64,000 bases of DNA, from contig NZ_VFOL01000001.1 of assembly GCF_006716065.1 (NCBI RefSeq), positions 2,914,001-2,978,000 of the forward strand, given 5' to 3'. Each line of letters opens with the position of its first letter. Within the stretch, counting starts at the first letter, position 1. The notes under the pieces were generated by a model that worked only from the letters and a program-made list of their open reading frames with translations, had not been told where the DNA came from and did not search any database. A program made the translations under genes and the position numbers. This DNA comes from Salinispora arenicola. GTDB taxonomy: Bacteria; Actinomycetota; Actinomycetes; Mycobacteriales; Micromonosporaceae. Shown piece by piece: positions 25,224 to 33,537 of the stretch.

Positions 25224-26798
25224 TCAGCGGCGGTCGTAGCGTCCGGTCAGCAGGTGGTCGAGCACGGTGGCGACCCGCGCGGCCGGTTCGTCGACCGCAT
25301 GGACGGATTTCCACGCGAGGACCCCGTCGGGCCGGACGAGCGCGGCCCCGTCCGCGTCGATCCGGTACGCCTGGGTGAATCGCTGCCGCTGCCGCTGCTG
25401 CTGCGGCCCGGCGACCCGGTACGCCCGGACCCCGGGCACCGTGACGTTCCACCGGTCGTCGCCGCAGAGCAGCACCCAGTCCCGCCCGAACACGTCCAGG
25501 GTGGACCGCCCGCCGCCGAGCCGCACATACGGTGCCCGGGCACCCGGCACCCCGGCCACCTGGCCCGGGTCGAACACCCGGCGGTGGTCGGGCGGGTCGG
25601 GCAGCTCCGGGCCGTCGTCGGCGACGGCAGACGACCGGTAGCGGAAGCCGAAGGTGAGGGCGACCGGATCGGTGTCCGGCGGAAGCCCGTCGAGGCCCTC
25701 GTGCGGGGCGATCCGGGTGACGTAGTTGCGCAGCGACTGGCCGACGAGTGCCTCCGCGACCGGACGGCGTTCCGCCTCATACGAGTCCAGCAGGGTGTCG
25801 TTCGCCTCGCCCCGGACCTGGGCGGCCAGCTTCCAGCTCAGCTCGGCGGCGTCACCGATCGCCGTGTTCCCGCCCCAGCCACCCGTCGGCGGGATGACGT
25901 GTGCGCTGTCCCCGACGAACAGCACCCGACCCACCCGGTAGCGGTCGGCGACGAAGGCCGCCATCTGCCAGGTGTGTTGGGACACGACCCGCACCGGCAG
26001 GTCGGGGATCCCGACCACGGCCCGGACGATGTCGACACACTCAGCGGTGGGCAGGGGCGCGGCGGCCTCGACACCGAGCACGTGCCGGTCGGGGAACTCG
26101 GTGGTGACGAAGGTCCGGGCGATGTCGTCGCGCCGCAGGTAATACAGCAGCGCCTCGCTCGACGGCACGACACTGCTCAGGTCGGCGTCGAACACGATGT
26201 TCAAGCTGTGGTGCAGGACCCGGTTCCAGCGCTCGTGGACGCTGTGCGTACCCACGCCCTCCGCCCGCCGGATCGTCGCCCGGTGGCCGTCGGCCGCGAC
26301 CAAATACCGTGCCCGCACCGTGCGCTCGGCACCGGTGCGCAGGTCGCGGAGCACCGCGGTGACGTCGTCCCGGCGCTGCTCGTAGGAGACCAGCTCGGTG
26401 CGGAACATCAGTCGGGCGCCATGGGTCACCGCGCTGCGGCGGAGGATGGGCTCGATCTGCTGCTGGGTGGCCGTGCCCCACCCGACCGGGCTCAGGTCGG
26501 ACACGTCGAGCTGCGGTTGCCGGGACTCCAGCTCCGCGCCGCCGAAGCCCTCGCCCACCACGATCCGCCAGTTGTCGCAGCGTACACCTGGACTGGTCCG
26601 TATCTCCTCGACCACACCCAGCGGGTACAGGTGCTCCAGGGTGCGCGGGTGCTGGCCGATCGCCCGTGGCTCGATGGACGTGCCGGCGTGTCTCTCGACC
26701 AGCAGCGCACGGACGCCGTGCAGGCCGAGGAAGGCCGCACACGACAGGCCGGCCATGCCGCCGCCGACGATCAGTACTGGTACCGTGGATTCGGCCAC
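25224..26798 (-). CDS. FAD-dependent aromatic hydroxylase, PheA/TfdB family
   Basis: 524 aa from a GTG at 26798 with GAGGTGA upstream. FAD motif GGGMAG at the N terminus; VAADGHR is the DG motif; VGDSAHVIPPTGG is the GD motif; a thioredoxin-like C-terminal domain of about 150 residues follows, as in phenol hydroxylases and polyketide aromatic hydroxylases. It sits immediately upstream (same strand) of the dehydrogenase and just downstream of the tryptophan dioxygenase gene. A plausible substrate is an aromatic acid from the kynurenine branch, such as a quinoline or anthranilate unit. That is inference from neighbours. Confidence 0.93.
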   Translation of the reverse strand: MAESTVPVLIVGGGMAGLSCAAFLGLHGVRALLVERHAGTSIEPRAIGQHPRTLEHLYPLGVVEEIRTSPGVRCDNWRIVVGEGFGGAELESRQPQLDVSDLSPVGWGTATQQQIEPILRRSAVTHGARLMFRTELVSYEQRRDDVTAVLRDLRTGAERTVRARYLVAADGHRATIRRAEGVGTHSVHERWNRVLHHSLNIVFDADLSSVVPSSEALLYYLRRDDIARTFVTTEFPDRHVLGVEAAAPLPTAECVDIVRAVVGIPDLPVRVVSQHTWQMAAFVADRYRVGRVLFVGDSAHVIPPTGGWGGNTAIGDAAELSWKLAAQVRGEANDTLLDSYEAERRPVAEALVGQSLRNYVTRIAPHEGLDGLPPDTDPVALTFGFRYRSSAVADDGPELPDPPDHRRVFDPGQVAGVPGARAPYVRLGGGRSTLDVFGRDWVLLCGDDRWNVTVPGVRAYRVAGPQQQRQRQRFTQAYRIDADGAALVRPDGVLAWKSVHAVDEPAARVATVLDHLLTGRYDRR

Positions 26799-26846
26799 GT
26801 GTCGATCACCTCGTTCCTGGTACGTACGCCTACCTCCGTGGGGCGG

Positions 26847-27575
26847 TCATTGGGCCGGGTGACCCCCTCCGTCCGGGTCGGTGTGCAGGGGGCGGGAGTG
26901 CAGCCGGGTGCGTGCCTCCCACAGCTCTGGGAAGGGCACGGCGAGGCGACCCGCCAGGAAGGACACCCCGCTGGTGCGGCCCGTGCCGCGTGCGCTGCCG
27001 ATCGCGTGGTTGGTCACCTGCACGTGCGTCACCTGCCACTGCCAGAACGAGTGGGCGAGATCGGCCATCGACTCGGCCAGCCGGAACAGCGGCCTGCCGT
27101 GCGGGGCCCGCTGGAAGATGCCGACCAGCGTCTCTCCCTGCTCCGTGGCGGCGGCGACCAGCTCGGTTAGCAGGGGGCTGGGTCGGTCGGAGAGGCCCAG
27201 CACCCGACGCAGCCGGTGGAGCTGGTCCGACTGCGCCCCGCTGGAGGAGCCCAGGGCCGGCCGGAACTCGGCGAAGTCCCTCGGCTGCAGGCAGCGCAGC
27301 ACTCCCACGTGCTCGATCAGCAGGCGGATGATCTTGCCGGCCCGGCCGACGTGCTCGGCCGCCAGCTCGATGTCGCGGTCCGGCCCCGCCACCGCCGCGG
27401 TGGCGTGCTCGAGGTCCATGAGCACCTGCTTTACCCAGAGCTCGGTCGTCTGGTGGGCGATGATGAAGAAGTGCTCGGCGGCGAACACCCGCCCGTGGCT
27501 CTCCGGCGTGAGTGGTTGGACCCCCTTGAGAAAAGCGGCCAGACCGAGGTACTCCTCGTAGGTCAGCTCGGCCAT
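26847..27575 (-). CDS. Tryptophan 2,3-dioxygenase
   Basis: 242 aa. N-terminal LTYEEYLGL and HQTTELWVKQ match the TDO family; the C-terminal SFWQWQVTHVQVTNHAIGS holds the His expected to ligate heme, and RGTGRTSG is the substrate-amino loop. The enzyme opens the indole ring of L-tryptophan to N-formylkynurenine. It is slightly shorter than housekeeping TDOs (about 280 aa). It lies 13 bp after the aminotransferase gene, suggesting a dedicated kynurenine-type building block; no formamidase or kynureninase gene is visible in the window. The ATG at 27575 was chosen because the conserved N terminus begins there. Confidence 0.93.
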   Translation of the reverse strand: MAELTYEEYLGLAAFLKGVQPLTPESHGRVFAAEHFFIIAHQTTELWVKQVLMDLEHATAAVAGPDRDIELAAEHVGRAGKIIRLLIEHVGVLRCLQPRDFAEFRPALGSSSGAQSDQLHRLRRVLGLSDRPSPLLTELVAAATEQGETLVGIFQRAPHGRPLFRLAESMADLAHSFWQWQVTHVQVTNHAIGSARGTGRTSGVSFLAGRLAVPFPELWEARTRLHSRPLHTDPDGGGHPAQ

Positions 27576-27588
27576 CGACGTCCCCTCG

Positions 27589-28830
27589 TCAGCCCTTCGC
27601 GGCAAACTCGACGATGCGTTCCACCCCGCGCCGCAGCACCGTGTGGTCTCCGCACAGCGCGACGCGCAGGAACCGGGAGGCCGCCAGGTCCGTAGGTACG
27701 CCGAGGATCCGCCCGTACTCGTCGAATTCGGGGCGGATCGCGAACCCGTCCGCAGGTGCCAGCGCCACCCCCTGCGCCTCCAGCAGGGCCTGCGCGTAGG
27801 CCGTCGCGTCGAGGCCGACCGCCGGAACCTCCAGAAGCGCATACCAGCCACCCTCCGGGAGGTACGCGAGCAGCCCCGCCTCGGTCAACGGCGCGAGCAG
27901 GCCGGCGGCCCTCCGCAGGTGCTCGCGGTTCGCCTCGACCGCCGTGTCCGACTTCAACGCGGCGAGCGCGCCGTACTGCACCGGCATCTGCGGACAGACG
28001 ATGGTGGCCTCCTGCACCAGGCCGAACGCGGACGCGAGCCGATGGTTGGCCACCACGACGTAGCCCAACCGGTGGCCGGTCATGGCGTAGCTCTTGGAGA
28101 AGCTGAAGGCCGTCGAGACGATCCGCTCGTCCCAGGGGACGTCGCGCTCCAGACTCGCCAGCGAGACGTGCTCGCCTTCGAACACGAAATCCTCGTACGC
28201 CTCGTCGCTGATCACCTGCCAGGACCGCCGCCGGGCGAGGTCGAGCAGGGGACGCAGGTGCTCCGGCCGGCAGACCGCCCCACTCGGGTTCGCCGGGGAG
28301 TTGACCAGCAGCGCGCGGGCGCGGCTGCCACCCAGATCGGCCAGGGCCCGCAGGTCAGGGCGGAAGTGGTCGTCGAGCGGGTAGAAGACCGGCCGCAGCC
28401 CGGCGAGGAGGACCTGCTGGAGGTGTACCGGCCAGTGCAGCGCGGGTAGCAGGACCTCGTCCCCCGGATCGGCGACGGTCTGGAACAGGGCCGCCAGCCC
28501 CTGGCTGGAACCCGGCGTGACGAAGACGAGATCGGCCCGGGCGTCGTGTCCGTTGCGGCGCAGGAGCTTGGCGGCGAGTGCCTCACGCAGCTCCGGTATG
28601 CCCTCGGCCGGACCGTAGGTGGTCCGTCCCCGCCGCAACGCGTCGGTCACCGCCTCGTGCACCGCGCGTGGCGGCCGGAAGGCCGGCTCGCCGACGTGCA
28701 GCCGGATCACCGCCCGGCCGTCGGCCCAGCGCTCGACGGCGCGGAACACCTCGTGGACGCAGGACGGTGGGATGGACCCGACACGCGGCATCCACCGCCC
28801 GTCGGCTCCGACCGTGAGCTGGGTCGGCAT
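27589..28830 (-). CDS. PLP-dependent aminotransferase, class I
   Basis: 413 aa from the ATG at 28830, which follows GGAAGGGAGA; an alternative ATG at 28866 overlaps the stop of the upstream dehydrogenase. Fold type I features: YGPAEGIPELREAL, NPANPSG-like NSPANPSG, SDEAYEDF, and SFSKSYAMTGHRLGY with the Schiff-base Lys. Relatives include aspartate, aromatic and kynurenine aminotransferases. With tryptophan dioxygenase next door, transamination of a kynurenine, whose keto product closes spontaneously to a kynurenic or quinaldic acid, is an attractive role but inferred. Confidence 0.93.
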   Translation of the reverse strand: MPTQLTVGADGRWMPRVGSIPPSCVHEVFRAVERWADGRAVIRLHVGEPAFRPPRAVHEAVTDALRRGRTTYGPAEGIPELREALAAKLLRRNGHDARADLVFVTPGSSQGLAALFQTVADPGDEVLLPALHWPVHLQQVLLAGLRPVFYPLDDHFRPDLRALADLGGSRARALLVNSPANPSGAVCRPEHLRPLLDLARRRSWQVISDEAYEDFVFEGEHVSLASLERDVPWDERIVSTAFSFSKSYAMTGHRLGYVVVANHRLASAFGLVQEATIVCPQMPVQYGALAALKSDTAVEANREHLRRAAGLLAPLTEAGLLAYLPEGGWYALLEVPAVGLDATAYAQALLEAQGVALAPADGFAIRPEFDEYGRILGVPTDLAASRFLRVALCGDHTVLRRGVERIVEFAAKG

Positions 28831-28862
28831 CCCTGGTCTCCCTTCCGTGGGCGCGTGGAGCG

Positions 28863-29621
28863 TCATGCGCACCGCCCGCCGTCGACGGGCAGCAGGACGC
28901 CCGTCACCCAGCCGGATTCGTCGTCGAGGAGGCGGCACACCCAGGTGGCCACCTCGTCGGACTGCCCGAACCGGCCCATAGGGGTCCTGGCCAGCAGGTC
29001 CTCGCGCAGCTTCCCGGTCGCCTCGTCGCTGAGGCCGAGGTCGTCGTAGATAGGCGTGTCGACCGGCCCGGGAAGGACGGCGTTCACCCGGACCTCGGGC
29101 GCCAGTTCGATCGCCAGGGAACGGGTGAGGTGGTTGATCGCGGCCTTGGACGCCCCGTAGAACGAGCGGTGCGGCGTCGCCAGAGCGCCACCGACCGACG
29201 TCACGTTGACCACGCTGCCCCGCCGGGCCCGCAGCTCGGGCAGGCACGTCCGCAGCAGGTGCACCGGGCCCTTGACGTGCACGTCGAACATGAGCTGGAG
29301 GTCGGCCGGATCGGCCGTCTCCACCGGCGAGAAGCGGGCGATACCGGCGTTGTTCACCAGGCCGTCCAGGCGACCGAACGCGTCGAGCACGTCGCCGACG
29401 GCGTCGTCCAACTCGTCGGGCTCGGCCAGGCTGGACGCGCAGGCGAGCACCGGCGCGTCCGGCGCCGCCCCCTTGATGAGCGCGGCTGTCTGGTCGAGCA
29501 GTTCCCTGCGCCGGCCCAGCAACGCCACCCGGGCGCCCTCGCGAGCTGCCCGAACGGCGACCGCCCGGCCGATGCCGGTACCCGCCCCCGTCACGAGAAC
29601 GGCCTTGTCCCTCAGTGTCAT
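28863..29621 (-). CDS. Short-chain dehydrogenase/reductase
   Basis: 252 aa, classical SDR with TGAGTGIG, NNAGIA, catalytic Ser in TSVGG, and FYGASK. The C terminus GWVTGVLLPVDGG is typical of FabG-like enzymes. The ATG at 29621 has AGAGGAC upstream. This is the first gene of the minus-strand enzyme run and follows the LuxR gene after a 232-bp gap, which should contain its promoter. Substrate not assignable; it could form or remove a ketone or alcohol on the precursor. Confidence 0.93.
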   Translation of the reverse strand: MTLRDKAVLVTGAGTGIGRAVAVRAAREGARVALLGRRRELLDQTAALIKGAAPDAPVLACASSLAEPDELDDAVGDVLDAFGRLDGLVNNAGIARFSPVETADPADLQLMFDVHVKGPVHLLRTCLPELRARRGSVVNVTSVGGALATPHRSFYGASKAAINHLTRSLAIELAPEVRVNAVLPGPVDTPIYDDLGLSDEATGKLREDLLARTPMGRFGQSDEVATWVCRLLDDESGWVTGVLLPVDGGRCA

Positions 29622-29853
29622 GTCTGTCCTCTGGAGAACCGCGCGGTCACCGGGCCGTTCCGCGACAACGCCATGCCGGCGCTTGTCGGTACCGCGCTCG
29701 TGGACGACCTTCATTTGCGAACGTACGGACGCCCGTCCGGGTGCACCACCCTCGTCGGAGCGACCGATGGAGCCGGACCGGTACCCCTTCGGGCAGTCCT
29801 CGACAGGGCAGCCCGGCGACCGGACCGCCCCCGGAGGGCGCGGCCACTGCTGG

Positions 29854-30591
29854 TCAGGTGCTGCCCAGGAGGCCGTGCTGCAACGCATACGCCGCGGCGT
29901 GCGTGCGGTTGGGGCAGTTCATCTTCGCCAACACGTTGGCGACGTGTCGCTTGGCGCCGTGGTCGGAGATCTGGAGGTGCCGGGCGATCTGCTTGTTGGT
30001 CAGCCCCGCCGAGAGGAGTTGCAGCACCTCGTGTTCGCGGGGAGTGAGCATGAACGGTGCGTAGACCGGGGCCTTGTCCTCGCTGCGGAGCGCGGCGAGC
30101 ATCTCCTTCGCGATCTCGGGGGGCAGAGGCACCTCGCCTCGCCCCATCCGCAGCAGGGCGTCGCTCAGGGTGCGCAGGTTGAGGGTGCACTCGAGGATGA
30201 ACCCGTCGACGGCGAAGGCGGCGGCGTGCGTGATTGACTTCCGGCTGGTGTCCCGGAGCAGCGCGAGACACTTCACGCCCCGCTCCGTCGCGGACCGGAC
30301 AATGTGCCCCAACGCCTGCTGCGCCATGCTGTCTGCGATCAACATGTCGAAGGAGTACACCTGGAGCATCGAGGTGGCCTCCTCGATCGTGCAGTTCGGT
30401 GCGGACCGCACGAATGGCAGGCTGTTGAGCATGGCGCTGAGTCCCCACCGAGAAACCTCGTTGAAGTGTGCGACAAGTACGCTCAACTGCGGTTGCCTGG
30501 TTGAATTCACGGCGTCGTCCGTGATTACTCGTGTGTATTGGCCTTCTTCGGCGTCGTCGTTCGGTAATTCGCTGCTCGAGGCAGTTTTCAT
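29854..30591 (-). CDS. LuxR/NarL-type response regulator, probable cluster regulator
   Basis: 245 aa from the ATG at 30591, which has GGGAAA 6 bp upstream; in-frame ATGs further up (30606, 30645) lack a good site. The C terminus is a clear LuxR helix-turn-helix (LTPREHEVLQLLSAGLTNKQ). The first about 140 residues resemble a receiver domain, but the phospho-acceptor region reads as MLIADS without the usual acidic cluster, so it may be an atypical, phosphorylation-independent regulator. It is the outermost gene of the cluster on this side and likely controls the minus-strand genes or the whole cluster. No sensor kinase is nearby. Confidence 0.88.
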   Translation of the reverse strand: MKTASSSELPNDDAEEGQYTRVITDDAVNSTRQPQLSVLVAHFNEVSRWGLSAMLNSLPFVRSAPNCTIEEATSMLQVYSFDMLIADSMAQQALGHIVRSATERGVKCLALLRDTSRKSITHAAAFAVDGFILECTLNLRTLSDALLRMGRGEVPLPPEIAKEMLAALRSEDKAPVYAPFMLTPREHEVLQLLSAGLTNKQIARHLQISDHGAKRHVANVLAKMNCPNRTHAAAYALQHGLLGST

Positions 30592-31039
30592 AAGGTTTCC
30601 CAACATAATTCTTGGCTGACAGATTGTGCTCATCTGTGGGTTCAAGTGAGAGCAATCTTTTGTTTGTCAACTTCTGAATTCCAACTGAGTGCAGGCTGCT
30701 TCTGGGCCTGACCGGAAGGGTCGGCCGCACGCTAAGAGCGAGGCCCCACATCATGCGCTCACGAGTCTTTTACTCCTTCCGCTAATTGTGAGGTTCAGGA
30801 GCATGTCTTCGTGCAGCGTCGATATGATATCCGATGTCTGCGTCAACGTAAACAGAGTCGCCGCGTCATCTCGTGGTGCCGCCTGCGGGAGTCGTCACCG
30901 TGATGTTGGGTCCGCGATCCTAGCCCTGTAGTGGCATTTCAGGTAGGCAAAACATAGAGCTAAGTCAATCTATCGTGAGGAAGTTTGTGGGTAAAGGTAG
31001 CGAGATGGTGTCTGATTCGCTATCTTTTTTTCCGCTCTG
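30592..31039. other. AT-richer intergenic region upstream of the LuxR gene
   Basis: About 450 bp without a credible gene, with clearly lower GC than the rest of the window and a T-run near 31024-31031. It should hold the promoter of the LuxR regulator. I see no strong palindrome in it. Confidence 0.5.
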
Positions 31040-31078
31040 GATCAAAGGTTAGAGGTTCGAGTCCCTTCGGGCGCACCA
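31040..31078 (+). other. tRNA-Arg 3'-half fragment (attachment-site-like)
   Basis: The sequence has a T-arm (GGTTCGAGTCC), the acceptor 3' strand CGGGCGC and ACCA, matching the 3' part of actinobacterial tRNA-Arg(ACG) as I recall it. No 5' half precedes it: upstream DNA is AT-rich and does not pair. It is followed at 31084 by a hairpin of the sort that ends tRNA genes. It fits the scar of an element that integrated at tRNA-Arg. Confidence 0.75.
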
Positions 31079-31083
31079 CGTGA

Positions 31084-31123
31084 CCAAGGCCGTGACCACC
31101 GGGAATGCCGGTCACGGCCTTGG
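31084..31123 (+). terminator. Hairpin after the tRNA-Arg fragment
   Basis: A perfect 14-bp stem (31084-31097 with 31110-31123) and 12-nt loop, 5 bp after the CCA end. It probably was the native terminator of the tRNA gene. Confidence 0.7.
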
Positions 31124-31263
31124 CGTTTCCCGGTATCTGTCGCGATCTTCCAATGCTTGAGAGCGCGGTGCTTCGATGGAGCTCCGAAGTTTGCGTGCCG
31201 CTTGCAAATGGCTCCGTGCGTGTGGGTGCTGTGCTGAGCAGTGCGTTACAGATCTTGAAAAGG

Positions 31264-31460
31264 TCAGGCTAGGTTCAGGTCGAGGGTCAGACCGGTGTGG
31301 TCGAGGAAGCCGGGTTGGCACTGGATGCGCTTGAGCCGGTTCTTGATGATCGTGAGGAGGTGGTCGACGCCTCGGGCGGCGATCAACGCGCGAATGGCGA
31401 CGCCAAACGTCGCCCGGCGCGGATCCGCGACTGGGTCGCGCACCGGTGGGCGTCGCCGAT
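31264..31460 (-). pseudogene. C-terminal remnant of an unknown coding sequence
   Basis: On the minus strand a frame ending in TGA at 31264 reads as ordinary protein for about 50 residues (it includes GVDHLLTIIKNRLKRIQ and ends LTLDLNLA), with no matching start. Upstream the frame loses protein character. I do not recognise the family. It sits between two tRNA-Arg fragments and is probably debris of a mobile element. Confidence 0.35.
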
Positions 31461-31559
31461 CCGACGACAGCGATCCTCGACTGCGACTTCGGGGAAACCG
31501 GACCTGCGTGCCCGGGTCGCGATGTCCCTGCCGATGGACTGGATTGAACCGATCGTGCC

Positions 31560-31589
31560 CTACGGGTCAGAAGGTTAGGGGTTCGAGTC
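31560..31589 (+). other. Second tRNA-Arg fragment (anticodon to T-loop)
   Basis: It begins with CTACGGGTCAG, resembling the ACG anticodon loop and stem of tRNA-Arg, continues through the variable region and T-arm (GGTTCGAGTC), and then diverges before the acceptor stem. It repeats most of the fragment at 31040 and adds the anticodon. Probably a second or shifted integration scar. Confidence 0.65.
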
Positions 31590-31677
31590 GCGCGGTGCAC
31601 GCGACTGTCGGCGTACAGGTTCGCGTGGCCAGCCGCGTACGACCCCGTTCATCCGTACGCCGACACGCGACCGGCAT

Positions 31678-31920
31678 CTACCCTTCGTCGCGTGCCGGTG
31701 GGATTCGGGGCAAGCCTGGTCGCTCGTGATCAGACCGTGGCCCCCGGGGAATGCCGGCGGCCGTGGCCAGGGCCGTCACTGCCAACGGTATTGAGATCGA
31801 TCGTGCCGGGACGTCGTGAGGTTCATGGCCGACGACGACCATGTGACTCCACGACGACCAGGCAGCAATCCCGGCCACCGCCACCGTGCTCACGTCTCGG
31901 GCAAGCCGGGTCGGCGTCAC
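31678..31920 (-). CDS. DUF2637-like (spread/transfer-associated) protein, shortened
   Basis: 80 aa from a GTG at 31920 whose GTGA overlaps the stop of the gene before it. The N terminus (RLARDVSTVAVAGIAAWSSW, then SHMVV) resembles the first membrane segment of DUF2637 proteins found in actinomycete integrative elements and plasmids, which are usually several hundred residues with more membrane helices. Here the frame ends early in Pro/Arg-rich sequence, so it is probably a truncated remnant. The family call rests on a short stretch. Confidence 0.45.
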   Translation of the reverse strand: MTPTRLARDVSTVAVAGIAAWSSWSHMVVVGHEPHDVPARSISIPLAVTALATAAGIPRGPRSDHERPGLPRIPPARDEG

Positions 31921-32309
31921 CGAACCACCCCCGACCCGAGCCGACGCTCGATGGCCCGGACCTCGATGGGGTCCACGGACGGACGTCCGTCGATGTCCAG
32001 CCGCGTCTGGACATCAGCCCATCGCCGCCACCGCCGGAGGACGTCGCTCGCGTCGAGACCGGTCGCTTTCGCGATGTCCGTCAGGTCCGCGCCAGCCCGC
32101 AGCGCGGTGTGGATCAGCGAGGGTTGCCAACGAGTCCACCAGGACACCACAGCGGCGGACAACCCCAGCTCCGTCAGGACGTCATCGAGTCCGGTTCCCG
32201 GGGTCCGAGCGACGGCATGGTCATGAAGATCGAGAAGGAGTTGGAGCGGGTTGATCTCTTCCGCATCGGCGAACCGCACCGGCGGGTCGGACGGGTGGCC
32301 CGGGTTCAT
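31917..32309 (-). CDS. Small helix-turn-helix protein of a mobile element
   Basis: 130 aa. The middle and end (DLTDIAKATGLDASDVLRRW) look like a helix-turn-helix. The ATG at 32309 overlaps an upstream small frame (ATGA), and the stop overlaps the next gene (GTGA), so three short frames are coupled. That arrangement is common in the regulatory or transfer modules of actinomycete integrative elements. A DNA-binding role is inferred from the fold only. No integrase or excisionase is found nearby. Confidence 0.6.
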   Translation of the reverse strand: MNPGHPSDPPVRFADAEEINPLQLLLDLHDHAVARTPGTGLDDVLTELGLSAAVVSWWTRWQPSLIHTALRAGADLTDIAKATGLDASDVLRRWRRWADVQTRLDIDGRPSVDPIEVRAIERRLGSGVVR

Positions 32310-32488
32310 CGGGCACCGCCTGGTGCCCGTGAGCTGGGCAAAGTCAGCGGTAGCGGGTCACCGGCGATCGTGGCGGTGTGGTTCGCATGGTGGTACCTCC
32401 GGCCCACCACAAGAAAGGCCCCTTGAACTGGGGCTTCTGAAGCCTCCGCCGATCTTCCTCTTCCAGGATCATCGATCTGTAGGGTCAT
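32306..32488 (-). CDS. Small hypothetical protein, first of a coupled trio
   Basis: 60 aa, with a stop overlapping the next ATG. The central VVGRRYHH stretch is not low-complexity and the coupling argues for a real gene, but I recognise no domain. It may be a short conserved protein of integrative elements or a chance frame. Confidence 0.35.
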   Translation of the reverse strand: MTLQIDDPGRGRSAEASEAPVQGAFLVVGRRYHHANHTATIAGDPLPLTLPSSRAPGGAR

Positions 32489-32739
32489 TGTGAGCCCGAA
32501 GTGTTAGCTGTGCCATTCGGGAGGTGGAAGCTCCCACCGCCTCAGGTGGCGTATCCATCGGTGCTAGTCGAATTCCTGGGCTCGCGCGAGCCCGGGTGAG
32601 CCCGGGGGCGCTTCTGCCGGGGCACCAGGCGAGCGGCAGCCTCCGTCACATCGTGCCCATGACCCGGGCATCGACCCAGTGCTTGTACTCATACCAGACG
32701 TTGCGGTTGGTGGTACCCGGGCTGTTAGCGTTCGGCGCC

Positions 32740-33498
32740 ATGTGGACCGAGGAGATCGTGACCGAGCGGCCAGCCTGGCGGCACATCCCATCCGGTGTGG
32801 TCTTTCGGGAGGTGCCGGGCGGGACTTTCCGCATGGGTCTGTCCGAGGCGGAACTGGCGGCGGTACGCGCGATCGAACGCAGTGGGGGAGCCGAGGACAC
32901 TCTTGAGCCGTTCTTCGCCGGTGCCGGGGACGCCCAGCCGATACGCGAGGTGCGGGTCGAAGCGTTTCTGCTCGCCCGGCACCCTTTGACCGTCGCGCAG
33001 GTCCGGCACTGGTTGCCCGAGTACGAGGACGACTACGCCGACGCGGACTCCGGCACCGCCCGGCTCGAGGATGACCTGGACGACCTGCTCGAGGCGATGC
33101 CGTTCCGCCTGCCCAGCGAGGCTGAGTGGGAGTACGCAGCCCGAGCCGGCACCACCACCTTGACCTTCCGCGGCGACGGAAGACCCGGCGAGGACCAACT
33201 ACTCGACGACTTCGGCGATGGGCAGCGGACAGCTGCCGCTGAAAACGCGTTCGGGCTGGCCGCCCTGGGCTCGGCGAACGAAATCTGCGCCGATATGTGG
33301 ATTCCCGGTTTTGTGGGCGCCCCGGCGGATGCCCGCCCACGCACCGGTGACGGTCCCCGGACGGTACGCGGTGGTGCCGCCGACTGCTACCCGTGGCAGG
33401 GCTGTGGCGAATGGCTGCTGCTGCTCGCCGCCACCCGGCATGAGCACGCTCAGTTCACCGCAGTCCGCCCGGTAGCACCACTGCCACGCCAAGATTAG
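32740..33498 (+). CDS. Formylglycine-generating-enzyme-like (FGE-sulfatase fold) protein
   Basis: 252 aa. FGE-family hallmarks are EVPGGTFRMG near the N terminus, RLPSEAEWEYAARAG mid-protein, and VRGGAADCYPW near the end. The family includes enzymes that oxidise cysteine in sulfatases and many of unknown role. The typical C-terminal GFR is replaced by AVRPV, and the copper-binding Cys pair is not obvious, so sulfatase activation is doubtful. No sulfatase gene is present. The ATG at 32740 begins the conserved part; a TTAGCG -10-like element about 10 bp upstream suggests a leaderless transcript. Confidence 0.8.
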   Translation: MWTEEIVTERPAWRHIPSGVVFREVPGGTFRMGLSEAELAAVRAIERSGGAEDTLEPFFAGAGDAQPIREVRVEAFLLARHPLTVAQVRHWLPEYEDDYADADSGTARLEDDLDDLLEAMPFRLPSEAEWEYAARAGTTTLTFRGDGRPGEDQLLDDFGDGQRTAAAENAFGLAALGSANEICADMWIPGFVGAPADARPRTGDGPRTVRGGAADCYPWQGCGEWLLLLAATRHEHAQFTAVRPVAPLPRQD

Positions 33499-33537
33499 CC
33501 AGAGCTGCCGGACGAGATGGTTAGACGCAAAGTCCGC

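Noticed and set aside
31112..31600. A 162-codon minus-strand frame covering the tRNA scars
   Set aside because: The composition is Arg/Pro/Ser-rich, it runs across two tRNA fragments, and a different minus frame in the same place reads as real protein.
31560..31640. A possible complete tRNA gene or CRISPR-like repeats near the tRNA fragments
   Set aside because: No cloverleaf can be drawn because the 5' half and part of the acceptor are missing, and the repeated pieces lack regular spacing and spacers.
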